DNA of 64,000 nt from Maribacter algicola (lineage in GTDB: Bacteria; Bacteroidota; Bacteroidia; Flavobacteriales; Flavobacteriaceae). The stretch lies in contig NZ_QUSX01000002.1 in NCBI RefSeq assembly GCF_003933245.1, positions 1,116,001-1,180,000 of the forward strand, written 5' to 3'. This document shows, piece after piece, positions 38,380 to 47,823 of the stretch (positions within the stretch are counted from its first letter, which is position 1; each line of letters starts with the position of its first letter). The notes beneath the pieces are model-generated. The model was not told where the DNA came from and ran no database searches. It saw only the letters and a program-made list of their open reading frames with translations. Both the position numbers and the translations under genes were made by a program.

Positions 38380-38670
38380 ATATACGGACGCCAGAGGTTT
38401 CATACTTGGGGTAAAATTGTCCATCCCATGCCCTCAGGTTCATTGTTCTTATTCAATCCTTCAACTACCGAGGCTTACTTCGTATCCAATGACCAGATGG
38501 TGTTCCTTTATACAATAGCTGCAGCATCCTAACGTTTAAGGTTCTGTAGGCCCAACAGTATTGATGAAGTTGGACAAATCTACAGTTAATTTAAAAAATG
38601 GTTTGATATCCAAAATGGTTCCTATGAGACTTTATTATAATAAGTGTACCATTTTTGTTTTCTTTGCGCT

Positions 38671-39732
38671 ATGAACAAACTGCTAGGATACGGGTCCTTT
38701 TTTCACGCTGTCACTCCCGATGGATTTAATACATCACATTCCAATTTCATGGAAGAATATCAATTGTTCTATACGGGGAGATATGCCTTAAAGGCAGTTT
38801 TTAATGGAATTCTTCAAGAGAAACCCAATGCTAATATTTGGCTGCCAAACTATTATTGTCCCTTTGTTAAGGATTGGTTGGAAAAGGAGTTTAGGCAGAT
38901 TCGTTACTATAATATTGATCCCTTTGACACCGATGCTGTCCTGGATTATAAGCAGTTTCCAGCTACCGATATCGTCCTCTTTAACAATTATTGGGGACTC
39001 AAGGAAAATTCTATTCCAGAAGGTTCTAGACCCATTATTGTAGAAGATCATTCCCACGGATGGCTTAGTCCGGGCTGTGGGCAAAGCAATGCCGATTTTT
39101 GCATCGCTTCACTACGTAAAACCCTCCCCGTTCCTTTGGCTGGAATCGCTTGGAAACCTAAGAACAGTAACTTGTCCATTGACCTTTCGTCTTACGGGAG
39201 CCAAAAAACAACTGCTGAAAACCCAATGGTCAAAGCTTGGAATGGAATACAGGAGGCCATGATCTTGAAGTCAAAATGTGACAAGGAATCGGATAAAAAA
39301 CGTTTTCTGGAGGTACATGGCGAAGGTGAATCCATCTTGGGGGAAGAACAAAGGATATGGCCCCTCGATATTGAACATGAAAAAAGGATCAGGGAATACC
39401 TGTTCTTAAACTATGACGATTACAAAGAGAAAAACCTTACATATATCACCGGGAAAATAGTGCCAACAAATCATTTTAAGATTTTGGAAACCAAGACCAA
39501 GGGAATTCCTTTTGGGCTTCTCTTGATCTTTAAGGAACGTGAAATGCTACAGGGGCTTAAATCTTATTTGATACAGGAGCAAATTTATCCCGCAGAACTT
39601 TGGCCAAAAAATGAAATGGACCAAAAATTCAAGTATCTCTTGAACGTTCATATGGATTTCCGTTATTCCCAAAAGGACCTGGATTATATTTTGGCCAGAA
39701 TAAACAATTGGAACCAACAACAAACAGCCTAA
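38671..39732 (+). CDS. PLP-dependent transferase fold protein (aminotransferase-like), function unknown
   Basis: 353 residues from ATG 38671; a GTG nine codons earlier is also open. The layout is that of fold-type I PLP enzymes: FYTGRYALKAVFNGIL, IWLPNYYCPFVKDWL, IIVEDHSHGW and then ADFCIASLRKTLPVPLAGIAW, where the Lys of SLRKTLP sits where the Schiff-base lysine would be. Similarity to DegT-type sugar aminotransferases is remote and I cannot assign a substrate. It ends 2 bp before the initiating transferase gene, so it belongs to the same transcription unit. Confidence 0.65.
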   Translation: MNKLLGYGSFFHAVTPDGFNTSHSNFMEEYQLFYTGRYALKAVFNGILQEKPNANIWLPNYYCPFVKDWLEKEFRQIRYYNIDPFDTDAVLDYKQFPATDIVLFNNYWGLKENSIPEGSRPIIVEDHSHGWLSPGCGQSNADFCIASLRKTLPVPLAGIAWKPKNSNLSIDLSSYGSQKTTAENPMVKAWNGIQEAMILKSKCDKESDKKRFLEVHGEGESILGEEQRIWPLDIEHEKRIREYLFLNYDDYKEKNLTYITGKIVPTNHFKILETKTKGIPFGLLLIFKEREMLQGLKSYLIQEQIYPAELWPKNEMDQKFKYLLNVHMDFRYSQKDLDYILARINNWNQQQTA

Positions 39733-39734
39733 GC

Positions 39735-40379
39735 ATGTATAAAAAATATTTTAAAAGACCCTTGGACTTTTTTCTTTCTTTACTCGGATTATTAGTGGTT
39801 TCCCCAATACTTCTATTGGCCATTATCGCCATTGCGATCAGCTTTCGGGAAAATCCATTCTTTACCCAGAAAAGACCCGGCAAACATGAAAGAATATTTT
39901 CCGTTCTGAAACTAAAGACAATGAACAGTAAAAAAGACAAGGACGGAAATCTTCTACCGGACAAATTCAGATTAACGCCCTTTGGTATTTTCATAAGAAA
40001 GACCTCTATTGATGAATTACCCCAACTGGTAAATGTGCTTAAGGGCGACATGAGCCTTATTGGTCCTAGACCGCTGTTGATACGGTATCTCCCATACTAT
40101 TTGGAAAACGAAAAACCGCGTTTTCTAATTCGCCCCGGAATTACAGGACTTGCCCAAATTTCCGGTAGAAATTACATGACCTGGGAAGAACGTTTTGAAA
40201 AAGATATTGAATACATGAACAATATGAGTTTCAAAATGGATTTATATATCATCTGGAAAACCATCCAAAAAATATTCAATCCGGGTGAAATAGAAGTAGA
40301 TCCCAATTCAAACCCCGCCATGTTGGCCATGGACCTACAACGAAAAGAGTGGCCGGAATTTAAAAACGTAAAGCCCTGA
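39735..40379 (+). CDS. Monotopic phosphoglycosyltransferase, PglC-like (initiating enzyme)
   Basis: 214 residues from ATG 39735. A single re-entrant N-terminal hydrophobic segment (RPLDFFLSLLGLLVVSPILLL) is followed by QKRPGKHERIFSVLKLKTM, the catalytic region before RLTPFGIFIRKTSIDELPQL (Asp-Glu dyad near 95-96), GDMSLIGPRPLL and RPGITGLAQISGRN. This is the small PglC-type form without the multi-spanning domain of WcaJ. It transfers sugar-1-phosphate from a UDP-sugar to undecaprenyl phosphate and starts the repeat unit. The PglF- and PglE-like enzymes suggest a bacillosamine-type 6-deoxy amino sugar as donor. Confidence 0.93.
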   Translation: MYKKYFKRPLDFFLSLLGLLVVSPILLLAIIAIAISFRENPFFTQKRPGKHERIFSVLKLKTMNSKKDKDGNLLPDKFRLTPFGIFIRKTSIDELPQLVNVLKGDMSLIGPRPLLIRYLPYYLENEKPRFLIRPGITGLAQISGRNYMTWEERFEKDIEYMNNMSFKMDLYIIWKTIQKIFNPGEIEVDPNSNPAMLAMDLQRKEWPEFKNVKP

Positions 40380-40827
40380 ATTAAGGATTAATTTTCAAGA
40401 GCCCGAAAAAAGTGTTATGGGATTTTGCCAGCGATAAATTCCAAATTCCACAGACTACAAAACTTTATGGAAGTTGCGCTTTTGGTAATTTTCAAGTATC
40501 CTAAAAACACCTAAAGTTAAACCCAAATTATGCATAAGGGGAGTGTCGTGAAGGTAAAAAGCGCAATAAAATAAATTGGTTTGGAAATTTTGGCATAGCA
40601 CCGCTATGGTGAAATTGAAAATATAGCGTAGCGTTTTATTTTGAAGCGATTTTTAGCTGTAACAGCTTTTCTAAAGAATAATCCGGGTTAAACTACCAAG
40701 GGAGGATTTTAATGTAGAGACTTTACTAAGAAGTAGGTGCATCCAGAATAAGTGGTTGCTTTAATATAATAATGGATTTTTCTAAGATCCCCAAATTATC
40801 CACAAAGGTAAATTCAAGATTTCCAAC
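40380..40827. other. 448-bp gap between convergent genes, no gene seen
   Basis: I see no supportable open frame. A hairpin CATAGC/GCTATG lies at 40594-40608, and its 3' part (CGCTAT) can alternatively pair with ATAGCG at 40623-40628. The stretch 40623-40670 (TAGCGTAGCG, TTTTGAAGCGATTTTT) looks like a dispersed-repeat fragment. No clear T-tailed terminator. Confidence 0.5.
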
Positions 40828-41910
40828 CTACCTTTCCCTATATCTTGGAAAAAAGCCAGACGTAATTTCATCATTTTGGGGTTTTCCTGCCCTAAAATTA
40901 AGATCTTTATAGACTTCTGGCATGATAACCTTTCGACCGGTATAAAAGTCTATGTCAGTATCCAAAGGAAAGTACTTTTTCTTATATTGATACAATTTGT
41001 CCTCGGTTCCATCCGATAGCCCACCCCCAATCATGTAATAAGACATTCCTCTTTCGTGGGCCCATTTGACGGCATTGATCTTTAAAAACTCATTGGGCCT
41101 TAATTTAAAGAATTCGGAGTCCGTTCCGCCCAAGAAGGAATAGATCGTATTTTCTGAAATAAGAAAAAACTCGGAAGAAATAGGAATACCATTAAAATGA
41201 ACAAGGCCTACCGCCAGGTTGGATGGGTTCGCCTTCGCAAAATTCAAAAAGTAGGATTCAGGATGATAAAAGGAGTCAATAGCGTCCCTTCTATCCATCG
41301 TTCCAATATAGACCTTATAAAAGTCTTTGATATCCTTTTCATCTATGTTTCCATGGGCTATACTGAACACAAGGCCAGACTTCTCTGCCTTTCTAAACTG
41401 GTTACGTGTATTGGATTTAAGATTGGACCAAAATTTATCCCAATCGGTAATATCGCCTTTAACGTTCAACAAGGTATGGACGGCCTTGCCTGAATAATGC
41501 TTATAGTTCCCAAAAAAATTAAATCGCAAGAACTCCGTAACAACATTGTTTTTTTTGTACCAAGCGTCCAACTCCGTCCAAAATGACATAATACCCTCTT
41601 GGTCTAAATGGGAGCTAAAAAAGGGCCCATTGTAACCCCAAGGACTACTGACATCGAAATATCCCGTATCCTCACCATTCAAATGAATATTCCTAAGCAA
41701 AAAGGGCATAACGGCAATCACCTTGCCGTCCTCAGAAGTAAAAAGAAAATAATTCAGTCTTTGTTGGTCGTTCTGGTTGCTATTCAGTAATTCATATCTA
41801 TAATAAGCACTTTCACAACCTACATCATCAAGTGCCTGATGGTAGAGATCGATATTTTCAGCGCTTTCAAAAGTATATTTCCTTAGGCCAAAAACCTGAG
41901 TGGTCGTCAT
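40828..41910 (-). CDS. GNAT/FemAB-like acyl or aminoacyl transferase
   Basis: 360 residues. DVSSPWGYNGPFF, WDKFWSNLKSNTRNQFRKAEKSGL near the middle and VGLVHFNGIPISSEFFLISENTIYSFLGGTDSEFFKLRPNEFLK fit the GNAT_acetyltransf/FemAB superfamily (Acetyltransf_6 type). Members attach amino acids or acyl groups to peptidoglycan or polysaccharide precursors. No signal peptide, so it acts in the cytosol. It faces the PglC-like gene and marks the right end of the polysaccharide locus. Substrate unknown. Confidence 0.82.
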   Translation of the reverse strand: MTTTQVFGLRKYTFESAENIDLYHQALDDVGCESAYYRYELLNSNQNDQQRLNYFLFTSEDGKVIAVMPFLLRNIHLNGEDTGYFDVSSPWGYNGPFFSSHLDQEGIMSFWTELDAWYKKNNVVTEFLRFNFFGNYKHYSGKAVHTLLNVKGDITDWDKFWSNLKSNTRNQFRKAEKSGLVFSIAHGNIDEKDIKDFYKVYIGTMDRRDAIDSFYHPESYFLNFAKANPSNLAVGLVHFNGIPISSEFFLISENTIYSFLGGTDSEFFKLRPNEFLKINAVKWAHERGMSYYMIGGGLSDGTEDKLYQYKKKYFPLDTDIDFYTGRKVIMPEVYKDLNFRAGKPQNDEITSGFFPRYRER

Positions 41911-42133
41911 AGTATGCTTGTTTAAAATTGTAAAACGCGAATGAATAAAAAGAATTGCCCTAGTTGAAAAGAAATTTAATTTATTACAAAGATTAAAAAC
42001 AGGACCCTTTTAGATTAAAATAATTCAAACATAGCTATTCGTATTTGTTCACCAATTAATCTTCCATATTTGGTTTTTAACAGAATTTTATGGTAATTTT
42101 AGCACCTCCCCCAAATTATTAAAGTAAAAGTGT

Positions 42134-45100
42134 ATGAGAAAATTTGCTTTGGGGGCTTTTTTGATTGTATTAGTTTCCGCAACTTATATAAGTTTCGCTC
42201 CTATATTTTATGAAGCGGGTCTAACCAACCCTGAGTCAGTAGGCCCTTTTTTAAACGGTAATTTTCCGGATAAAAGCGCATCGGACGAAAAATATCAAAT
42301 TGCGTTTCCAAATCTTTCTTTTGATTCACCACTTACGTTTTCAACAATACCCAACACAAACAATCTTATTGTGGCACAACAGAATGGAATGATATTCCAG
42401 TTTGAAAACAACAACAACGTAACCCAAAAAAATATAGTGGCCGATCTTTCCAGTAAAGTTGGAGTTGTTTGGGACGGTGGTTTTTTAGGATTAGCAATTC
42501 ATCCAGAATTTGGACACTTGAATAAAAACTATTTTTATATATACTACACTACAAAGGATGGTCAAGAGAGAAATTACCCTGATTCATTTGTTTCAGGTTT
42601 TGGCTGTAATAGGGAAGATTACTGGGGAGGTTTTTTGATTTTGGAAAGAATTTCGGTCGACCCTAATACGCTTACTCGAATCCCCGGGGAAGATCTTATA
42701 ATGATAAAAAGACGAATGTTCAGCTCTACCCATAGGGGTGGGGGTCTTACCTTTGGCAACGATGGATTTTTATACCTGGCTACCGGGGACCAATCGGCTT
42801 ATGCAAAACCCCAGGATATTACCACGAATCTGGACGGAGGGGTGCTGCGTTTGGATGTTGACCAAAATTCAGCGAAAAGTCATAACGTTATTAGAACACT
42901 TTCTGAAGGTGGCAGATTTTTAGATGAAATCTCCGGTATTGGATATGGGATTCCTAATGATAACCCATTTCCAAGCCCAGATGGAAGTCATTTTGAGGAA
43001 TATTATTCCATTGGCCATAGAAATCCCCACAGAATGACCTTAGACAAGATTACAGGGTCTATTTTTATTGGAGAGGTAGGAGAAAACCGACATGAGGAAA
43101 TTAACAGAGTAATAGCCGGAAAGAATTATGGTTGGCCAGTATACGAAGGAGATTACTATAGGGGAACTGCTTGTGTAGGACTTTTGGACGGCATGGCCCA
43201 CGAATCTCCCCTATTAACTTTTCCTAGGTCAGACGCCAACGCAATTATTGGGGGATACGTCTACAGAGGGTCAGAAATGTCCCAATATTTTGGAAAATAT
43301 ATTTGTGCCGATTATGGGGTTGGCGAGGAAATTTGGGCCGTAGACCCAAATGATGGATCCTTCGAAGTAATCACACAATTTTCACCTACAAATATTATTT
43401 CCTTTGGTCAAGATCAACAAGGCGAACTTTATTTATTAAGTGAGGGAAACAACGTAAAATTGTACAAATTGACACAAGGAGGCCCTTTTCAAGGTAATTT
43501 ACCGCAACTTCTTTCAGAAACCGGAGCCTTTTCAAATTTAGAAAACTTAGTTCCAAATGAAGGACTAGTTCCATACGATCTTATTGAATCATTTTGGTCC
43601 GATGGCGCTGAAAAGAAGCGATGGATGGTAATTCCAAATGACGGTACCCATGACCAAGTGGATGAACAAATTCAATTTTCAGAAAATGGAAATTGGGGAT
43701 TTCCAATTGGGACAGTTTTGATCAAACACTTTGAACTTCCCTTGGATGCAAACAACCCCTCCCTTACCAAAAGATTGGAAACACGATTTTCAGTCAAGGC
43801 CAGTGATGGATCTTTTTATTTCGTGACATATAAATGGAATAATGAAGAAACCGATGCAGTATTGCTAAATTCTGGCTTGGACGAAAATATTGAAATCAGA
43901 AATTCCAATGGTTCTACATCAATCCAAAAGTGGACCTATCCCTCCACACAGGATTGTGTAGCTTGTCATAATCCTGCCACGGGAGGAAGTTTAGGACCAA
44001 GAACACGTTACTTGAACTCGCAATATACCTATGAAAAAACGGGGGTAAGGGCGAATCAATTGGTTACCCTTAGTCATCTTGGCATTTTAAATCAAGTGAT
44101 TGATGATAGCAGGACTCAGAACTATCTAACTTATAAAGCACTTAATGATGGAAGTGCTACCCTTGATGAAAAAGCGAGATCCTATCTTGACCTCAATTGC
44201 GCCTACTGCCATAGGCCGGGAGGCACAGGTGATAGGGCACAATTTGATTTGCAATTATTCAATAGCTTGCAGGAGACAGGTTTATTAACCTCAGGAATCA
44301 ACACCCCCCTTGGAATTTCAGGTGAGAAAATACTATATGCTGGAGACGCATCAAAATCAATATTGTATCATAGAATAAATTCTGATGACCCCTCAATAAT
44401 GATGCCCCCAATAGCAAAAAACAAAATAAATGAAGAGGGGGTCGTTTTAATAGAAAATTGGATTAATCAAATGGAGTCGACTTCCCCTCCAAATCCTGTA
44501 GGCGACTGCAACGGCCAGCTCGCAGATGTCACGGAACCCGTGGGAAGCGGCACCATCACATCCAGGAACGACTTCGTGCCGGCCGAGGACAGGTTCAAGG
44601 CCTTCGACAACAAAAGTACGAGCGGGGACCACTCAAAATGGCTGGACGCCGGAGGCGTACCCTCATCGGCAAGCCCAAGCTGGATCCAGATAACCCTCCC
44701 GCAGCCCAGGCGCGTGGAACAACTGGCAATCACAAGTGCCAACGACGACTACGGAAGGGACCCAAAAGACTTCAGGCTAATGGCCTCCAACGGCGGAACC
44801 TTCGAAATGGTTGGCTCGTGGTCCGGGGAGGAGTTCGCACAACGATACCATAAAAGAACTTTCGACCTTTCAGCTCCGGGAACCTACACTACTTACAGGC
44901 TGGAAATAACCAAGAACGACCTGAACGCGGAAATGACACAGATCGCGGAGATAGAACTCATGGGGTGTGTGACAATGGAGACAAATTTAAGCGTAGGACT
45001 TTCGGCTAGTTTACAGCCTGAAAGCAATATAAACAATGCATCAAAATTTATCATAGCCCCTAACCCCCTAGGGATGGATAGAATTTTAACATTGTCCGTA

Positions 45101-45310
45101 CCCCAAGGCATTACAAACAAGAAAAGATTACAAATCCTAATATTCACTATTAATGGTAAATTAGTCTTTAAATCAAATTCTTTTGCCCCAACCTTTGGGA
45201 ATCATCAATTTTATTTGGATGAAACAATAGTTTCTGGAGTATATGCATTACAGATAACGGATGAAAAACAAGGTGAGACTTTTTTTTGGTCAAAGCTTGT
45301 AGTAAAATAG
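42134..45310 (+). CDS. Secreted GSDH-fold/dihaem protein with discoidin domain and T9SS signal
   Basis: 1058 residues. N-terminal hydrophobic signal (1-25). A glucose/sorbosone dehydrogenase-like beta-propeller (about 60-450; GGFLGLAIHPEF, STHRGGGLTFGNDGFLYLATGDQ, IGHRNPHRMTLD, GEVGENRHEEIN). From about 455 a module as in HNE_0200/SO2930-type dihaem proteins (LLSETGAFSN, PYDLIESFWSDGAEKKRW) with two c-type haem sites: CVACH (608-612) and CAYCH (689-693). A discoidin (F5/8C-like) domain follows (about 790-945), then a T9SS type A sorting domain (about 970-1058). It should be exported and attached at or released from the cell surface, oxidising sugars with electron transfer through haem; cofactor and substrate are inferred. 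The discoidin part is far richer in G+C than the rest. Confidence 0.88.
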   Translation: MRKFALGAFLIVLVSATYISFAPIFYEAGLTNPESVGPFLNGNFPDKSASDEKYQIAFPNLSFDSPLTFSTIPNTNNLIVAQQNGMIFQFENNNNVTQKNIVADLSSKVGVVWDGGFLGLAIHPEFGHLNKNYFYIYYTTKDGQERNYPDSFVSGFGCNREDYWGGFLILERISVDPNTLTRIPGEDLIMIKRRMFSSTHRGGGLTFGNDGFLYLATGDQSAYAKPQDITTNLDGGVLRLDVDQNSAKSHNVIRTLSEGGRFLDEISGIGYGIPNDNPFPSPDGSHFEEYYSIGHRNPHRMTLDKITGSIFIGEVGENRHEEINRVIAGKNYGWPVYEGDYYRGTACVGLLDGMAHESPLLTFPRSDANAIIGGYVYRGSEMSQYFGKYICADYGVGEEIWAVDPNDGSFEVITQFSPTNIISFGQDQQGELYLLSEGNNVKLYKLTQGGPFQGNLPQLLSETGAFSNLENLVPNEGLVPYDLIESFWSDGAEKKRWMVIPNDGTHDQVDEQIQFSENGNWGFPIGTVLIKHFELPLDANNPSLTKRLETRFSVKASDGSFYFVTYKWNNEETDAVLLNSGLDENIEIRNSNGSTSIQKWTYPSTQDCVACHNPATGGSLGPRTRYLNSQYTYEKTGVRANQLVTLSHLGILNQVIDDSRTQNYLTYKALNDGSATLDEKARSYLDLNCAYCHRPGGTGDRAQFDLQLFNSLQETGLLTSGINTPLGISGEKILYAGDASKSILYHRINSDDPSIMMPPIAKNKINEEGVVLIENWINQMESTSPPNPVGDCNGQLADVTEPVGSGTITSRNDFVPAEDRFKAFDNKSTSGDHSKWLDAGGVPSSASPSWIQITLPQPRRVEQLAITSANDDYGRDPKDFRLMASNGGTFEMVGSWSGEEFAQRYHKRTFDLSAPGTYTTYRLEITKNDLNAEMTQIAEIELMGCVTMETNLSVGLSASLQPESNINNASKFIIAPNPLGMDRILTLSVPQGITNKKRLQILIFTINGKLVFKSNSFAPTFGNHQFYLDETIVSGVYALQITDEKQGETFFWSKLVVK

Positions 45311-45529
45311 TCAGATTGTTTTATGGTCTTATTCTAAAATTCTTAAATAAAAAAGCAGAATTAATAAAGCTGATTATAAAGTTTTTATAAAAAATACATT
45401 ATTCGATTTGCATCCTACTATTCTACTATAAAGAATAATATTTATAATCTATACTTTTAAGTTTGAATAGACCTATACAAAAGAAGTTTGATCAATTCCA
45501 CCTATATTTCTAAACTAGAGTAAATTATA

Positions 45530-46327
45530 TTAGTTTTTGCTCATATCCTTTTTGTGTTCAATCCGCTTGAAATACTGAAGAATACTATTTACCCATGGAA
45601 TTGAAACCAATTTTTTTGTAGTGTCCGTTCCAATAAGCAATCTAATTTTCCTTCTTAACTTTGAAAAATAAGGGAGCCAAGAGCTGTTGAAATGATGTAT
45701 TGTGTATGTGTTCTTAGTAGTATGAATTTTTCCTGTCTGCACATCCTTTGGGCTAAAATAATCAAAAGGGAAAAGATAAAATTTATCTTTATTTGAAAAC
45801 AAATCCTTATTAATCAAATTTAACTCCTCATAGTGTAAGGGGATAAGTTCTTTATGGGTTAGTAATTGTGTTTTTAGGATGGTTGGTAAAATGGTCGTAT
45901 CATAACTTCCATCACCCTTAACAAAGAGTCTATTATCGTAGTATTGCAAGCAGAGATCAAGCCATTCAGATTCCTTCTCTGCCCCAAAGACGGCTGCTTC
46001 GATAATATTGGCGTGTTCAAGACCTACAAAGTAAGGTAAGGATAATAAATCATCAAAGGACTTTAATACCTCCACATCCGTATCCAAATATATACCCCCA
46101 TACTTTTTTACAGCAAAAAGCCTGACGATGTCTGAGGCAAAGGCATACTTTTTTCTTTCAAAAGCCTCTTTTGCAAAGGGCCAATCTTCTAAATTAAACC
46201 TCTTTGTATCCCAGAGCATAAACTTGTAATCAGGAAGCATTTTTTTCCATGAATCTATATTTCTTTTTATATCCTTAGGGAACTCCTCTCCACTTAACCA
46301 ACAATAATGGATAATCTTTGGAATCAT
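45530..46327 (-). CDS. GT32-type glycosyltransferase (DXD sugar-binding family)
   Basis: 265 residues from ATG 46325-46327; the open frame extends 18 codons further upstream without family similarity. MIPKIIHYCWLSGEEFP at the start, WDTKRFN, YAFASDIVRLFAVKKYGGIYLDTDVEVLK with the DxD motif, and YTIHHFNSSW near the end match the OCH1/capsular GT32 family (Gly_transf_sug). Cytosolic or membrane-associated; donor unknown. It stands alone between two secreted dehydrogenase genes, away from the main locus, with an AT-rich 200-bp spacer before it. Confidence 0.88.
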   Translation of the reverse strand: MIPKIIHYCWLSGEEFPKDIKRNIDSWKKMLPDYKFMLWDTKRFNLEDWPFAKEAFERKKYAFASDIVRLFAVKKYGGIYLDTDVEVLKSFDDLLSLPYFVGLEHANIIEAAVFGAEKESEWLDLCLQYYDNRLFVKGDGSYDTTILPTILKTQLLTHKELIPLHYEELNLINKDLFSNKDKFYLFPFDYFSPKDVQTGKIHTTKNTYTIHHFNSSWLPYFSKLRRKIRLLIGTDTTKKLVSIPWVNSILQYFKRIEHKKDMSKN

Positions 46328-47764
46328 AATCTTTTCATATTTAATTATTTTATCCCGGATGTAATCACCGATGAAAAACAATAATAACCATAAACACTAA
46401 TACGCACCCAATAAAAACGTTTAAATATCAAAATAAAAGGACTACGACATACCGGAGTTATAAAATCAAAATTGTTCGGTTAAAATTTAAATGCGAGATT
46501 TACAAAATCAGATTTACCACTTCTTGGCTATTTTGATTTCTCAAATAAAATACTATAAATAATTCGACATACTTAAGCGGACAATTTATTTACAAGAAAC
46601 CACGGAAGCTGATTCCTTATGATATTTTTTCCGGATTCAAAACGGCCAGATAGTAACCTTTATTATACACATTTAAGAGAAAAGACATTTTAGCAACAAT
46701 ACTATATGCTACCTTGAGCGTTGTAAGTTTGTTTCGAAACCATCTAGAACAATGGTTGCATTCAAAAGCAGGATAGGACATTTGCACCTCAAGAATTCCA
46801 TAAAGATCAGCAAACTTTCTAATGAAGATAAAAATAATGGCGTTAATGTTTTTCCAACTTCCAACATTAATCATAAGGTAATAATGTTTCCCTTTTATTG
46901 AATGTCAACTTCCTATCATTGCCGGTGAGGTATTTCAAAATAGTAAATTGGACTATTATAAGCCTCTTCTCAAATATGTCAAAAGGTGTTTGAAATAATC
47001 CCGTCAACGAGGAAAAGAAGGGGGCATACAGATGCATGCGATTATCAATATACTGGAGAACATACCATGTATTCTCCGTTTTCGAAGCTCAAATATACCT
47101 AAAGAAACATTTTATAAGAGATCTTTACCTGAAAAATGATATTTTGTGGTGTCTGACAAAGCATATAATGGATGAAACAAAAATTGCAATGGTCCTAATT
47201 TAATATCTACTGAGTACCCCACCAAAAGAGAAATGTATTCAATATAAGTGAAAAAGAGTCCGATTTGTTCCTTGCTATGGCAGTTTTGAAGAAGATACAT
47301 CTATGTGTCAAAAATAAACATTCAGCAAAGAGGTATTGATTGTTGGGAGGGCCCACTATAAAAAGTATATACGTTCATCAGCAACCTTTTTGCAATGGAA
47401 TCCGATAAAATAGCCACAATTTATAAGTATCGATTGTAGATAGAAATAATGCTCAATAGTTTCAAGAAGAACTTTCCGTTGAATTATTTTCATGTTGATA
47501 ATCAAAACACCATACAAATAAAACTCTGTTTTGGGCTTCCATACAAATATTGATGCCATTGACACAATGCATTAGTAAAGAAAAAGGTCCTAAACTAAAT
47601 TGGTCTCGATCGTCAGGTTCCACTTACTACTGTTATCAATTTAATCCAGTGTATAATTAATCCTAAATTATAACGAAAATAACCAACAATTAGACTACCA
47701 AAAAAAACAACCCTCAATGTTCCTTTGGACGGACACCTTATTATTTGAAAAAGAAAACTATTAT
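46328..47764. other. 1.4-kb gene-poor, AT-rich stretch, possibly decayed sequence
   Basis: No open frame longer than 85 codons that I can relate to a family. Three short minus-strand frames (46617-46874, 47112-47300, 47356-47565) follow in order on the same strand and contain Cys/aromatic-rich peptides such as CNHCSRWF and CHSKEQ, which could be fragments of one broken gene. I do not recognise it. No terminal inverted repeats, RNA gene or clear tandem repeat was seen. Confidence 0.4.
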
Positions 47765-47802
47765 AAAAAGGGCCGACCTTTACTTTAAGGCCAGCCCTTT
47801 TT
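47765..47802. terminator. Terminator downstream of the 2112-residue gene
   Basis: AAAAAGGGC, CCTT, a four-base loop, AAGG, GCCCTTTTT: a strong stem with A and T flanks on both sides, 22 bp beyond the stop of the minus-strand giant gene. Confidence 0.85.
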
Positions 47803-47823
47803 AATCATTTTTATTAAGAAACT

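Noticed and set aside
2147..41910. The whole polysaccharide locus as a new biosynthetic system
   Set aside because: Most genes belong to well-known Wzx/Wzy capsule families; only the decorating genes and repeats are unusual.
44447..44853. Long alternative frames over the discoidin part of the 42134 gene
   Set aside because: They result from the local high G+C, which removes stops in other frames; the main frame gives a recognisable domain.
46617..47565. Remnant of an insertion sequence
   Set aside because: No terminal inverted repeats, no target duplication and no recognisable transposase motif were found; kept only as possible decayed sequence.
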